The notes beneath the pieces were generated by a model. The model made no database searches, was not told the origin of the DNA, and was given only the letters and a program-made list of their open reading frames with translations. Position numbers and translations under genes: made by a program. A stretch of DNA of 64,000 bases from Bacteroidota bacterium (GTDB lineage: Bacteria > Bacteroidota > Bacteroidia > B-17B0 > Aurantibacillaceae), in the NCBI GenBank assembly GCA_018267825.1, contig JAFDXR010000014.1, forward strand, positions 1-64,000. The letters run 5' to 3'. The stretch's first letter is position 1. The number at the start of each line of letters is the position of its first letter. This document shows positions 51,098 to 60,594 of this stretch, piece after piece.

Positions 51098-52683
51098 GGT
51101 TGTTCCAGTTTATAAATTTCAACATGTTTGAATTGTCCGATCTTATTTTTAAGATAGGGCTCAACCCCTTTCTCTTTCTTGATTTCCGGGTTATTAATAA
51201 CCAGGTATTTTGCGCCTTGCGCCATGTCATTTTTTATGAAAGTGGTATCGGCATAACCATTCACACCCATGCCTGTAAATCCTTTCTGATCCATGAGATA
51301 CAGCGTGATGTTGAAGCTTTGATCCGGGATACTTACCACTTTGTCGGTACGCTGTATGCCCAGACTTCGGAGGTAAGGTGTGATTTCTTCCAGTGGTTTG
51401 ATGGTGTTGTCGTAATTCCAGTGAAACCAACGCCAATAGCTGGCTTCTTCGTTTGTAACACCAAGAAATGTTTTAGCGATCTTGCTTTCTTCAAATGTCC
51501 TCAACCTGAAAATAGCACATGAATAATAAACGGAGTAGGCTAAGAAAAATACAATAATGATATTCAGTTTTTTATTGAGCTTTAAATAATCAGATTTCAT
51601 GAATGACCCGAAACCTATAATGATCATAATAGGGAAGATAATTTGTGTGATTAAATAGTAATCGTGAACGTTAAAAACTTTAAAAAACAGGAGAATAAAA
51701 GCGGATGTGAACAAGGCAGAAATTATAAGCGCAATTCTCACAAACATTTCCAGTTTTTTCAGATTCAGGAGTAACCAGATAAAAAGCCCAAGTATTAAAA
51801 ACAATGCTGCTTTATTAAATGAGGTATTCAGGTGATCATTGACTAGAAATCTTGCAGTTTCTAATATTTTAAAAGGCTCCATTTTCCATATCGGTAAAAA
51901 GCCCATCAGGAATACACCGTCACTGTTGTTATTATTATAGGCCAGGGCCCAGCGATACCAGGCCAGGATCAGAATGGCGCTTAAAGGGAAAGCAATGAGT
52001 GGAATTATTTTCTTCGGAAACAGGAGACCCTGATCACGCATGGTTTTGATGTTGAATAAATCGCAGAGGCTGATAACCCCGATGATGATAAGGACGGAAC
52101 CGGCACTCGCTTTGAGCAGAGCTGCCAGTGTGGCGGCAATAATGGCAATGATAAACCAAAGCATTTTGCGGCGGTGCATGAAAAGCAAAAAAGAGCTCAG
52201 CCCGATAATGGCAAAGGAAAGTGCCGGAACATCGGCGAGGAAATTGAAAGAATAATAAGAGAGGAGCGGGGAGGCCACGATCAGCAATGTTCCGCAATAG
52301 GCGTAGAACCAGGAACGCGAGGTTTCGTAGATGCCTGCAAACAGAAAGAGCAGTGCAATTGTATAGATGAAAAGTTCAAGGAAGCGGTACCAGTATTCAT
52401 GTTCGCCAAACATCTTCCACAACATGGCTACGCTGTAGTTCATCAGGGGCAGTTCGCTCACTGCTTTCCCGTCGCCGTCGCCCTGCCAGTGAATTTTTGG
52501 AGAGAAGAAGTGCATGCCTTCTTCATAATAGTTCTTTGTAAAAGAGAGGCAGTCTGTCTGGCGCCACTGGTGTATGGAGTGCGGCCTGGTTCTGAACATA
52601 TCGGCATACCCATAGAACAGGTATATGCCGGTCAGTAATACAAGTAAAACAACCAGATGATGCTTAAGTGTAAAGCGAGCCAT
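51094..52683 (-). CDS. GT39/PMT_2-like membrane glycosyltransferase
   Basis: 529 residues, about 11-12 membrane segments. The N-terminal loop TRPHSIHQWRQTDCLSFTKN and the region FSPKIHWQGDGDGKAVSELP are like ArnT/PMT-family transferases, in which the first periplasmic loop holds the acidic active site. The C-terminal ~150 residues form a soluble periplasmic domain. A paralogue with the same N-terminal pattern is at 59129. Transfers a lipid-linked sugar in the periplasm; acceptor unknown. Confidence 0.75.
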   Translation of the reverse strand: MARFTLKHHLVVLLVLLTGIYLFYGYADMFRTRPHSIHQWRQTDCLSFTKNYYEEGMHFFSPKIHWQGDGDGKAVSELPLMNYSVAMLWKMFGEHEYWYRFLELFIYTIALLFLFAGIYETSRSWFYAYCGTLLIVASPLLSYYSFNFLADVPALSFAIIGLSSFLLFMHRRKMLWFIIAIIAATLAALLKASAGSVLIIIGVISLCDLFNIKTMRDQGLLFPKKIIPLIAFPLSAILILAWYRWALAYNNNNSDGVFLMGFLPIWKMEPFKILETARFLVNDHLNTSFNKAALFLILGLFIWLLLNLKKLEMFVRIALIISALFTSAFILLFFKVFNVHDYYLITQIIFPIMIIIGFGSFMKSDYLKLNKKLNIIIVFFLAYSVYYSCAIFRLRTFEESKIAKTFLGVTNEEASYWRWFHWNYDNTIKPLEEITPYLRSLGIQRTDKVVSIPDQSFNITLYLMDQKGFTGMGVNGYADTTFIKNDMAQGAKYLVINNPEIKKEKGVEPYLKNKIGQFKHVEIYKLEQP

Positions 52684-52721
52684 ATGGGTAAAGATACTAT
52701 TATTTGAAAAGCTGGTAAAAT

Positions 52722-52752
52722 AAAAAACCCCGCCGTATAGGCAGGGTTTTTT
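52722..52752 (-). terminator. intrinsic terminator of the HU gene
   Basis: Minus strand: AAAAAACCCTGCC, a 5-base loop and GGCGGGG followed by six T, 18 bases after the HU stop. Confidence 0.9.
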
Positions 52753-52769
52753 ATTTAATCTTAAGCAGA

Positions 52770-53054
52770 TTATTTTCCTTTGTTAACTGAACCAGATAAC
52801 TCAGAACCAGCTTTAAATTTCACTACTTTTTTAGCAGCAATTTTAATTTCTTTACCAGTTTGTGGGTTACGGCCAGTACGTGCAGCACGTTTAGCTACTG
52901 AAAAAGAACCGAAACCTACTAAAGATACACGGTTACCTTTTTTCAGGTCTTTAGAGATAGCTTCGATAGTTGCGTCTAATGCACGACCAGCGTCAGCTTT
53001 AGTTAATTTTGCGCTTGCAGCGATTGCGTCGATTAATTCTGCTTTGTTTGCCAT
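52770..53054 (-). CDS. HU-family DNA-binding protein
   Basis: 94 residues, histone-like. [20 protein letters not shown] starts the helical dimerisation part; [20 protein letters not shown] and [21 protein letters not shown] form the DNA-binding arm. Bends and compacts DNA as a homo- or heterodimer. Short intergenic regions with a clear promoter upstream and a terminator downstream make it monocistronic. Confidence 0.96.
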   Translation of the reverse strand: MANKAELIDAIAASAKLTKADAGRALDATIEAISKDLKKGNRVSLVGFGSFSVAKRAARTGRNPQTGKEIKIAAKKVVKFKAGSELSGSVNKGK

Positions 53055-53100
53055 TTTTTTTTGTTTTTAAGGATTAAACATTAATTACTTTTAACAAGAA

Positions 53101-53130
53101 CAAATTTATACTGTATTCCTTATCTGTCAA
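53101..53130 (-). promoter_or_regulatory. promoter of the HU gene
   Basis: Minus strand: TTGACA (-33 TTG) followed after 19 bases by TAAATTTG (TAnnTTTG, -7). Both boxes at the Bacteroidota spacing, about 45 bases before the ATG. The best promoter match I saw in the window. Confidence 0.6.
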
Positions 53131-53308
53131 GTATCCCGGACAAAAAAACGGCTATTTTGTTGATAAATCGGCCTATTGTTAATAAGTGTGCCCTGTAACC
53201 CATTAAAAACAGGCTTTTTTGACCCCTGATAGGCCGAAATAGACCGTATGAGCCTGCTACGTGCTCCTGTAGTTTGGCATTCCCTATAAACAGTAGCTTG
53301 TTGAATTA

Positions 53309-54250
53309 TCAGAAGAACGAAAACGAATCCGGTAAATTAAAGCCTCTTAAAAATTCGGCAATGCCCATTCTTTTTTTGCCGGCAAGCTGTAATTCCTGTA
53401 TGTCTATGAAACCATTGATGCATGCGACTTTCAGGCTGTTCTTTCCGTCGCTTAGCACTGTACCGGGTTTATACGTATGTGATTTTAATTCGTACAAAGC
53501 CCGGTATATCTTGATAGACACGGGTTGTGCATTTTTGTCGGGAAATTCAGTGTATGCCGCAGGGTAGGGACTCAGACCCCGGATCAGGTTATAGATAGCC
53601 ATAACATCACGATCCCATTTGATCCTGCATGTTTCCTTGAACAATTTAGGGGCATGTACACTCTCACCGTCATTCTGAGGATGCAATGTGTAATTGCCGG
53701 ATTCAATGGCTCTGACGCTCTTCAAAACAAGCTCAGCACCAATCGACATCAGTGTATCGTGCAACTGCCCGGCTGTTGTGGTTTCGGATATCGGTGTTTC
53801 TTCCTGAAATAAAATATTGCCCGTGTCAATTTCATGTTTCAGTTTAAACGTGGTGACACCGCTTTTTGTATCACCCTGGATCACGGCCCAGTTAATAGGC
53901 GCAGCCCCTCTGTATTTCGGAAGCAGAGAAGCATGCAGGTTATATGTACCCAGGGGTGGCATATCCCATACCACTTCAGGAAGCATACGGAATGCAACAA
54001 CTATCTGTAAATCGGCTTTCAGCGATTTTAATTCTTCAATAAAAGATTCCGATTTCAGCTTTTCGGGTTGCAATACACGCAGACCTTTTTCCAGGGCATA
54101 TTTTTTTACGGCCGACATCTGAACCTGCTGACCTCTGCCGGCGGGTTTATCGGGTACGGTTACAACGCCTACAATATTGTAGTTGTTTTTTACAAGTATA
54201 TCAAGAGAAGCCACCGCAAACTCCGGTGTGCCCATAAAAACAATATTCAT
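53309..54250 (-). CDS. fmt: methionyl-tRNA formyltransferase
   Basis: 313 residues. Formylates Met-tRNA for initiation with 10-formyl-tetrahydrofolate. NIVFMGTPEFAVASLDILVK is the usual start. GVVTVPDKPAGRGQQVQMSA, LPEVVWDMPPLGTYNLHASL and LLPKYRGAAPINWAVIQGD (formyl-transfer site) follow, with the C-terminal domain FPDKNAQPVSIKIYRALYEL. The order of genes around it (lolD divergent) gives no further clue. Confidence 0.95.
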   Translation of the reverse strand: MNIVFMGTPEFAVASLDILVKNNYNIVGVVTVPDKPAGRGQQVQMSAVKKYALEKGLRVLQPEKLKSESFIEELKSLKADLQIVVAFRMLPEVVWDMPPLGTYNLHASLLPKYRGAAPINWAVIQGDTKSGVTTFKLKHEIDTGNILFQEETPISETTTAGQLHDTLMSIGAELVLKSVRAIESGNYTLHPQNDGESVHAPKLFKETCRIKWDRDVMAIYNLIRGLSPYPAAYTEFPDKNAQPVSIKIYRALYELKSHTYKPGTVLSDGKNSLKVACINGFIDIQELQLAGKKRMGIAEFLRGFNLPDSFSFF

Positions 54251-54336
54251 GTTATAAGAAATGAATCAAACAGTTTCAAAAGTAAAATTAATAAACGAGA
54301 TATTACCCGGCGAAAGATGAAATCACCCTTCAAAAT

Positions 54337-54350
54337 ATTACATTTGTAAT
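54337..54350. repeat. short palindrome with a -7 box upstream of lolD
   Basis: ATTACATTTGTAAT (5-bp arms ATTAC/GTAAT). TACATTTG inside it (54339-54346) fits TAnnTTTG and would read toward lolD, 45 bases downstream. It may be an operator-like site or chance in AT-rich DNA. Confidence 0.35.
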
Positions 54351-54390
54351 ATACGAATAACTAAATTCGGAGAATGGCAGGATATACTAT

Positions 54391-55047
54391 ATGATGTTAC
54401 AGGGTATACAACTTAAAAAGCAATATGGGCCTTTGCAGGTACTTAAAGGCGTTGACATTGACATACGCGATGCGGAAGTTGTATCAATTGTTGGATCATC
54501 AGGTGCCGGTAAAACCACTCTGCTGACGATACTCGGAACACTCGATAAGCCAAGCTCGGGCGAAGTGCTTTTCGACGGCGTCAATATTACTGCCTTGTCT
54601 GAAAAGAAACTGGCCGCTTTTCGCAACCAGCACATTGGTTTCGTATTCCAGTTTCACCATTTATTACCGGAGTTTACTGCGCTCGAGAATGTTTGCATTC
54701 CGGCTTACATCGCGAAGAAGGGTAGAAAGGAAACCGAGGTAAAAGCCATGGAATTACTCGATATGCTTGGCCTGGCAGGCAGGGCTGAACATAAACCCTC
54801 AGAACTGTCGGGAGGTGAGCAGCAACGGGTAGCTGTAGCCAGGGCCCTCATCAATAATCCCAAAGTTGTATTCGCCGACGAACCTTCCGGAAACCTGGAC
54901 AGTCATAATGCAGCCAGTTTGCATCAGCTGTTTTTCAGTTTACGCGATACCCTGAAACAAACATTTGTTATTGTAACCCACAACGAGGAACTGGCCAATA
55001 TGGCCGATCGTAAACTGGTGATGCGCGATGGCATGATCATAACCTAA
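54391..55047 (+). CDS. lolD: ABC transporter ATP-binding protein, LolD-like
   Basis: 218 residues. Walker [14 protein letters not shown]-loop in [20 protein letters not shown], signature [15 protein letters not shown], Walker [14 protein letters not shown] and the His switch IVTHNEELA. LolD drives release of lipoproteins from the inner membrane with LolC/E; related proteins (FtsE, MacB type) share these motifs. LolC/E are not adjacent, so the specific role is an assignment from family resemblance. Confidence 0.85.
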   Translation: MMLQGIQLKKQYGPLQVLKGVDIDIRDAEVVSIVGSSGAGKTTLLTILGTLDKPSSGEVLFDGVNITALSEKKLAAFRNQHIGFVFQFHHLLPEFTALENVCIPAYIAKKGRKETEVKAMELLDMLGLAGRAEHKPSELSGGEQQRVAVARALINNPKVVFADEPSGNLDSHNAASLHQLFFSLRDTLKQTFVIVTHNEELANMADRKLVMRDGMIIT

Positions 55048-55148
55048 GTGTTTTTCCCATTTCTGTTTTTAGCAAAATATCTGTTGCCGAACTGCGTAAG
55101 ATCATAGCCGAACGCAATGCCCGTAAGCTATCTCGCTTTAATAAGCTC

Positions 55149-56231
55149 ATGCTATGGTTTAATTATGCGATTATTGTTTGTCTCATACTCTCGCTGACAG
55201 CACCTTATATTTCGCCCAACAGTTTCTGGATTATTGCATTTTTCGGATTGGCATATCCCATCTGGCTTTTGCTCAATCTTATATTTACTGTTTACTGGGC
55301 TATGCAAATGCGCTGGCAGTTAGTGTTTTCACTCCTCACCATTCTGCTTGGATTCAATACGCTGACCGGTTACGTTCAGCTGCGCTGGGGGCATAGCGCG
55401 GTTTCCAATAAAGACATTAAAGTCATGAGTTACAATTCCATGTTGTTCGATCTTTATAACTGGAGCAAAAATGCGCAAAGCCGGAACCTGATATTGAATA
55501 TGCTTGCCGAGGAGAACCCTGATATTTTATGTCTGCAGGAATTCTATAACTCTGATGCCGTCAACGATTTTCATAACTCTGATACATTGGTACATATGCT
55601 CAATGCGAAAAATATGCATTGTGAATATACAACCACGCTCCGTAAGGTGGACCATTGGGGAATTGCCACATTCACACGATTCCCGGTTGTGCGGAAAGGA
55701 AAAATAGATTTCAATGTGCGGTCCAACAATATATGTATATATACCGATGTGCTTATAGCCAAAGATACCGTGAGGATTTACAACATGCACCTGCAGTCGA
55801 TCAGTTTCAGTAAGTCGGATTATAAATTTATGGAGGCGGTTAATACACAGGCAGAAGCCGATGATGAAGTTGAACACAGTAAAAGTATTTTAAGAAGGAT
55901 TAAACGGGCCTTTATAAAACGGGCCACGCAGGCTGATGCTGTGGCTGATCACATAAAACAATGTCCGTATCCGGTCATAGTTTGTGGCGATTTTAATGAT
56001 ACTCCGGCATCTTATGCATACCGTACAATACTTGGCGATCTGAAGGATTCGTTCCGGGAAAGCGGCAGTGGATTTGAACAGACTTATGCAGGGAAATTTC
56101 CAAGGTTCCGTATCGATTACATTTTACATGGTCCGCAATACGAAGCGATCAATTATCACAAGGTGTCAGAAACCCTCACAGATCATTTTCCGATTGTTTG
56201 CTATCTGCGAAAGGCTCAGCCGGCTCCATAA
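55149..56231 (+). CDS. endonuclease/exonuclease/phosphatase family protein with N-terminal membrane segments
   Basis: 360 residues. Two to three N-terminal helices (IIVCLILSLTAPYISPNSFW) anchor a catalytic EEP domain: IKVMSYNSMLFDLYNWSK, ENPDILCLQEFYN (catalytic Glu), YNMHLQS, YPVIVCGDFNDTPASYAYRT and the C-terminal ETLTDHFPIVCYL (Asp-His). Substrate could be a phosphodiester of lipid or nucleic acid. The frame is open upstream of the ATG for at least 30 codons (RKIIAERNARKLSRFNKL region) without an ATG, GTG or TTG, so the true start may be earlier. Confidence 0.85.
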   Translation: MLWFNYAIIVCLILSLTAPYISPNSFWIIAFFGLAYPIWLLLNLIFTVYWAMQMRWQLVFSLLTILLGFNTLTGYVQLRWGHSAVSNKDIKVMSYNSMLFDLYNWSKNAQSRNLILNMLAEENPDILCLQEFYNSDAVNDFHNSDTLVHMLNAKNMHCEYTTTLRKVDHWGIATFTRFPVVRKGKIDFNVRSNNICIYTDVLIAKDTVRIYNMHLQSISFSKSDYKFMEAVNTQAEADDEVEHSKSILRRIKRAFIKRATQADAVADHIKQCPYPVIVCGDFNDTPASYAYRTILGDLKDSFRESGSGFEQTYAGKFPRFRIDYILHGPQYEAINYHKVSETLTDHFPIVCYLRKAQPAP

Positions 56232-57729
56232 GTTTAAAGGCCTGTGCAATATGGTAAATGATATCAGAGGCCAGTACACTTTCCATACTCATGGTTTGAG
56301 TACATAACTCAGCTGCCAGGCCATGAATATAAACGCCCACAACACAAGCTAATTCAGAAGTGTAATGTCTTGCTGAAAGCGCAGTGATCATGCCGGTTAA
56401 TACATCACCGCTGCCTCCTTTGGCAAGTGCGGGATTTCCGGTAGAGTTGAAATATACTTTTCCTTCGGGTGTAATAATGGCCGAGTAGGCGCCTTTCAGT
56501 ACCATAATCTGTTCATGTTTCCGGCAAAAGGCAATAGCAGTTTTCAGCCTGTCAAAATCTGATGTGTGTGTTTCCGTTAGTCTGTCAAACTCTTTTACAT
56601 GCGGTGTAAATATGCAGCGTGGCGGGATAAATGATAACCAGGTTTTGTTTTCAGCCAGGATATTGATCGCATCGGCATCAAACACAAGTGTTTGTGTACT
56701 GTTCTGGATCAGTGCTTTCAATACGCGTTCGGTATCATCTTCGGTGCCAAGTCCCGGCCCCACACCAATAGCCGTGTAACGATCTGTTTTTGGGAGTTCC
56801 CCGATGGCATCATAAGGATCTTCGGAGGTCATGGCTTCCGGCAATCCGATATGCAATGCCTGTATACTTTCCCTGCAACTGTGCACCGTGAGCAGACCTG
56901 CGCCACTTCTCAGACAGGCTTTGGCAGCCAGCAGTATTGCGCCGCTTTTGCCTTTGCTGCCACCCATAAGCAGAGCATGCCCATAGCTTCCCTTATGCGA
57001 GAAACGTTTACGGAGCTCCATGTGTATACGTACATCATCGGCTTGCAGAAATGTAAATGGCGATTTAACCTGTGCTGTAAATGCCGGGTGAAGCCCGATA
57101 TCCAGCACGTCAAAACGGGGCGCGTAAGCGGCATTTTCTGCCATCAGGAAAGCCAGCTTCGCGGTTTGAAACGTAAGTACGTGCCCTGATTTTACAATGT
57201 ATTTATTTTCTGATGACGAACGATCGGCATAGAGGCCTGATGGAATATCAATAGATATAATGCCGGAACCAGCGGTATTCATCCACTCGATGGCAGTAGC
57301 AGCCAGGCCGTCAACAGGTTTATTGAGTCCTGTTCCGAACAGTGCATCAATGAGTAAAGCCTGCTTGTCAGGCACAATCTGTTTAAGATCCGATGCTTCG
57401 TGTATGTGTTGCACAACGGATGGGAATTCTTTCTCCAGCCGTTCCAGGTTAATGGCACAATCCGGGGTTATATTGGGTGAGTAATGAATCAGGATGACGT
57501 GTACTTTATACCGGCGCTGAATAAGCAGGCGGGCCATAGCAAGCCCATCGCCTCCATTGTTGCCCTTTCCGCAGATAATAACAAAAGGTGTTGTATGGTT
57601 GATGTATTGCGTTACAAACGACACACAGGCCAGTGCCGCCCGTTCCATAAGATCAATAGATTTTATAGGTTCATGCTGAATGGTGTATTCGTCCCACTCC
57701 CTGATATGTTCTGTTGAGAAAATATACAT
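56176..57729 (-). CDS. nnrDE: bifunctional NAD(P)H-hydrate epimerase / ADP-dependent dehydratase
   Basis: 517 residues repairing hydrated NAD(P)H. The N-terminal epimerase domain (about 1-215) has ICGKGNNGGDGLAMARLLIQ and ALFGTGLNKPVDG. The C-terminal ADP-dependent dehydratase domain (about 225-500) has HALLMGGSKGKSGAILLAAK, GVGPGLGTEDDTERVLKAL and NPALAKGGSGDVLTGMITAL. Symbol nnrDE is descriptive of the fusion (YjeF). The 3' end overlaps the EEP gene by 56 bases (convergent). Three bases downstream of the 41-residue membrane protein gene. Confidence 0.94.
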   Translation of the reverse strand: MYIFSTEHIREWDEYTIQHEPIKSIDLMERAALACVSFVTQYINHTTPFVIICGKGNNGGDGLAMARLLIQRRYKVHVILIHYSPNITPDCAINLERLEKEFPSVVQHIHEASDLKQIVPDKQALLIDALFGTGLNKPVDGLAATAIEWMNTAGSGIISIDIPSGLYADRSSSENKYIVKSGHVLTFQTAKLAFLMAENAAYAPRFDVLDIGLHPAFTAQVKSPFTFLQADDVRIHMELRKRFSHKGSYGHALLMGGSKGKSGAILLAAKACLRSGAGLLTVHSCRESIQALHIGLPEAMTSEDPYDAIGELPKTDRYTAIGVGPGLGTEDDTERVLKALIQNSTQTLVFDADAINILAENKTWLSFIPPRCIFTPHVKEFDRLTETHTSDFDRLKTAIAFCRKHEQIMVLKGAYSAIITPEGKVYFNSTGNPALAKGGSGDVLTGMITALSARHYTSELACVVGVYIHGLAAELCTQTMSMESVLASDIIYHIAQAFKLMEPAEPFADSKQSENDL

Positions 57730-57732
57730 AGA

Positions 57733-57858
57733 TCAATGATTGCAGTTGCCGTTACAGCCCTTGTCACAGTTTTTGCGCGTCATGGTTCGGTAAAGCCTGT
57801 AAATAATAAATACAGAAGCGCCGCCAACAATAAGTATCAGTAAAATAGTTTCAGTCAT
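57733..57858 (-). CDS. 41-residue Cys-rich single-helix membrane protein
   Basis: Found in the gap: ATG at 57858-57856, TGA at 57735-57733. The product starts with a hydrophobic helix (ETILLILIVGGASVFIIYRL) and ends in a short basic and Cys-rich tail (KNCDKGCNGNCNH). The layout resembles FeoB-associated Cys-rich membrane proteins, but no feoB is adjacent, so the name is not justified. The ATG overlaps the stop of the GH16 gene by one base (TAATG), and nnr starts 3 bases after its stop. Confidence 0.7.
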   Translation of the reverse strand: MTETILLILIVGGASVFIIYRLYRTMTRKNCDKGCNGNCNH

Positions 57859-59132
57859 TATTGCTGTTTATAGGTTGGCATGGTCGCAGGGTCCAGTATC
57901 GGAATTTCGTGTGTGAGCGTTTTACCGGCTACCTTGATTTTCAGAATGTATAAACCGGTAGGATAATCTTTCATATCCAGAATAAAATAGTTCGTGTTCT
58001 CGAGTGTAACACCCAGTTGTTTGTCGCCATTCCTGGTACAGACTTCGAGCTTTACCGGTCCCAGGTTTTTACCTTCAACAGATATGCTGTATTTGCTGAT
58101 CCCGATAGGCAACAGGGTTATGCTGCCCTCATCGGCCGACAACTCTTTTTCATTGTATACAAATTTCAGTTTTTTCTTCAGCTCTGTCTTATAAAGATTG
58201 TTGTTGCTGAGCCCTGCCGGTGATGATTCAAAACGCTGAAAATCATTTTTGGGCTGGCTTACAACCGTATCTTCTTTGCTCCAGATTCTCACGTAGTCCA
58301 CTTCAAATGTGTTGGGCCAGGTGGTGGTGGCATCAGGCCCGGGCGAAAAAGCACCATTGTCTTTGGCAACAGCACTATTGATGATCAGGTTTTGTGAAGT
58401 TTTGAAATCTCCTTTAAAATAGGCAATAGGTTGCCCGTTCAGATACCATTTTACATAGCCCGGCTGCCACTCGGTCGAGAGTACATTCCAGTCTTGCGAT
58501 AAATTGTCTTTTGCCGGCACCCAGCCGCCCCAGTTTCTCTTTAGATTGAGAAAACCGCCTTTATAATTTTCACAACCATTTGGGCAGTGTACATCCACAT
58601 GAATCTGGTTATTGCGTTCACCCTTCAATTCAAAAAAATCAATTTCTTCATTCGGATCACCACCATAGACCCAGAATGCAGGCCAGGTTCCATGCTGACT
58701 GTTGCTTTTGAAGCGGATCTCAAACAATCCGTATTTATAACGTTTCATGGTTGAAATAACTCCAGACGTATAATCGAAATCATATTCGCCATCGATGAGT
58801 TTTTTACCGGAGCGTTTCAGGTAAGCACTGTCAATTTGCTCGGGCTTTAGTTTGATACGATTTTTTTCAAGCTTTGTGGTGATGATCATATGTCCATCAG
58901 CCTGCGTCACATTTTCGTTTTTATAAAGAAGGTTCAGCGACTGCTCCAGCTCTCCGCCCCAGGGCATGCCGAATTTCCAGATGTCTGTATTGAGAAAACG
59001 GGTGCCGAATTCATCACCATCATAATAATACCATTTCACTGCAGTATCTTTTTTGATCTGCCAGCTCACCTGTGCAAATCCTGCAGCAGATACAAACAGT
59101 AGAAGTAAATTTAGTTTAAACAGATTTTTCAT
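57858..59132 (-). CDS. glycoside hydrolase family 16 (beta-glucanase/laminarinase-like), secreted
   Basis: 424 residues. Signal peptide (LFKLNLLLLFVSAAGFAQ), then a GH16 catalytic domain to about residue 280: YKYGLFEIRFKSNSQHGTWP, the catalytic E-I-D-F-F-E motif in GDPNEEIDFFELKG, and LSTEWQPGYVKWYLNGQPI, DGAFSPGPDATTTWPNTFEV. A C-terminal domain of about 120 residues ends IKVAGKTLTHEIPILDP, recalling but not matching a T9SS sorting domain. It likely cleaves beta-1,3- or beta-1,3/1,4-glucan outside the cytoplasm. Starts overlap the PMT-like gene by 4 bases. Confidence 0.88.
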   Translation of the reverse strand: MKNLFKLNLLLLFVSAAGFAQVSWQIKKDTAVKWYYYDGDEFGTRFLNTDIWKFGMPWGGELEQSLNLLYKNENVTQADGHMIITTKLEKNRIKLKPEQIDSAYLKRSGKKLIDGEYDFDYTSGVISTMKRYKYGLFEIRFKSNSQHGTWPAFWVYGGDPNEEIDFFELKGERNNQIHVDVHCPNGCENYKGGFLNLKRNWGGWVPAKDNLSQDWNVLSTEWQPGYVKWYLNGQPIAYFKGDFKTSQNLIINSAVAKDNGAFSPGPDATTTWPNTFEVDYVRIWSKEDTVVSQPKNDFQRFESSPAGLSNNNLYKTELKKKLKFVYNEKELSADEGSITLLPIGISKYSISVEGKNLGPVKLEVCTRNGDKQLGVTLENTNYFILDMKDYPTGLYILKIKVAGKTLTHEIPILDPATMPTYKQQ

Positions 59133-60544
59133 GGTTTATAAATCCTGTAATAGGGATTATCACTGACCGGTGAATACTGGAGTTCTGTGTCATCACCGAA
59201 AGTTTGTTTTAAAATTACAATAAATTTCAATCCGTGCCCCTTCAGTGAATCCACAAATGCGGCGTTTTTGAGGTTTTCGCTTGTACAGATCCAGCCTTTC
59301 CGGTGGGCAAAATACATAGGGGTTGGATATTTCCCGCTATTAATGGCAATAAGATCCTGTCTGGTAGAGCAAGAATCCAGGCTGCTTTCCAACCGGGCAA
59401 TCTGAAGGTCTTTATGCTTGATGAAAAAATCATCCTGCTGATTTAAAATGCCTTCAGCAGAAGTAATCAGTAAAATGAGTATTGGCCAGGTTTTTCCGGG
59501 GATCTTTTCGGTCAGGTAACCGCCCATCAGGGCCATCACGGGCACAAAAGGAATAATATAGTAGGAGTGGTGATAAAAGGCAAAGCCACTTTTACCCATC
59601 ACAACAAAGAAGGCGGCAAAGCACAACAAAAAAAGAAAAATGATCCGATCACGTTTTACACTGGCATACACCACACCGCCTGCAAATACTGCAAAACCGG
59701 TGAACTGCAGGGCAGAGCTGTAAAACCGTGAAAGTGCTTCAGGCAGATGTTCGCCGATATCGCGTATACCGTCGATAAAACCGGTGCCCATAAAAAAATG
59801 ATGGAACCCGTAACGTTCCACCAATAAAGGCGTCCAGTAGAAATACCAGAAACAGACAGGGATCAGTATGAGTATATGAACGAATCCGAATAAAAACCTG
59901 GCACGCCATGTTATTTGTGAGGAGATAAAGAGCGGCGCATACACAATCAACAGGTAGCCTGCCGGCAGTTTTGCCATAAGCCCGGTAAGTGTCAGCGCAG
60001 CGCATAAAAGCAGATTATGCTTTCCGGGGAGCTTCTGAAGAAAGCCTGTTCCAAAGTATATACCGGCAATGATCAGTGAAACGGAGAAGGTATCGGGCAT
60101 GATCTTTCTGGAGAACTCAAACCAGATGGAGAACAATAATAGAACAGAGGCACGGAATGCCAGTGTAGGATTGAAAAAACGATGCACAAGCCGGTAGAAG
60201 AACAGGATTCCGAAACTGGATACTACCAGGTTTATAAGCCGGCCGTACCAATGGGCATAACCAAATACAAGAGATACAAGATAAATAAGATAATTGAGTA
60301 CCGGGAACTCCATGGCGGTAATGCCTGTTTTTTCGCCGGCAAAATCAACCCTTGGATAGAGAATATTGGAATCGGTTTCATAAAAATTACGGGCAGCCAT
60401 GGTTACCGTTGTCTGGCGCCAGTTATGAGCCACCTCCAGCGGTGGGTTGGTAATATGAAACAAACGGGCTGCAAAAAAAAGAATAATCCAGAACCTGATG
60501 TCTTTGAGCAGATTATGGTTAATTATCGCTTGTAATTTATTCAT
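59129..60544 (-). CDS. GT39/PMT_2-like membrane glycosyltransferase
   Basis: 471 residues from ATG 60544 (MNKLQAIINHNLLKDIRFW), about 11 membrane segments. ITNPPLEVAHNWRQTTVTMA and the E-F-P-V-L-N-Y region after FAGEKTGITAME parallel the paralogue at 51094. The C-terminal soluble tail is short. Likely uses polyprenyl-phosphate sugars in the periplasm. First gene of a coupled operon with GH16, the 41-residue protein and nnrDE. The 3' end overlaps the GH16 start. Confidence 0.75.
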   Translation of the reverse strand: MNKLQAIINHNLLKDIRFWIILFFAARLFHITNPPLEVAHNWRQTTVTMAARNFYETDSNILYPRVDFAGEKTGITAMEFPVLNYLIYLVSLVFGYAHWYGRLINLVVSSFGILFFYRLVHRFFNPTLAFRASVLLLFSIWFEFSRKIMPDTFSVSLIIAGIYFGTGFLQKLPGKHNLLLCAALTLTGLMAKLPAGYLLIVYAPLFISSQITWRARFLFGFVHILILIPVCFWYFYWTPLLVERYGFHHFFMGTGFIDGIRDIGEHLPEALSRFYSSALQFTGFAVFAGGVVYASVKRDRIIFLFLLCFAAFFVVMGKSGFAFYHHSYYIIPFVPVMALMGGYLTEKIPGKTWPILILLITSAEGILNQQDDFFIKHKDLQIARLESSLDSCSTRQDLIAINSGKYPTPMYFAHRKGWICTSENLKNAAFVDSLKGHGLKFIVILKQTFGDDTELQYSPVSDNPYYRIYKP

Positions 60545-60594
60545 GCCGCAGCTCAAAAATAACCTAAACTTTCGTTAATTTCGCCTATTATTTC

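Noticed and set aside
58000-58250. GH16 C-terminal domain as a T9SS sorting domain
   Set aside because: Pattern SGLYILKIKVAGKTL resembles it, but the protein continues ~15 residues past the usual end and lacks the LYPNP start.
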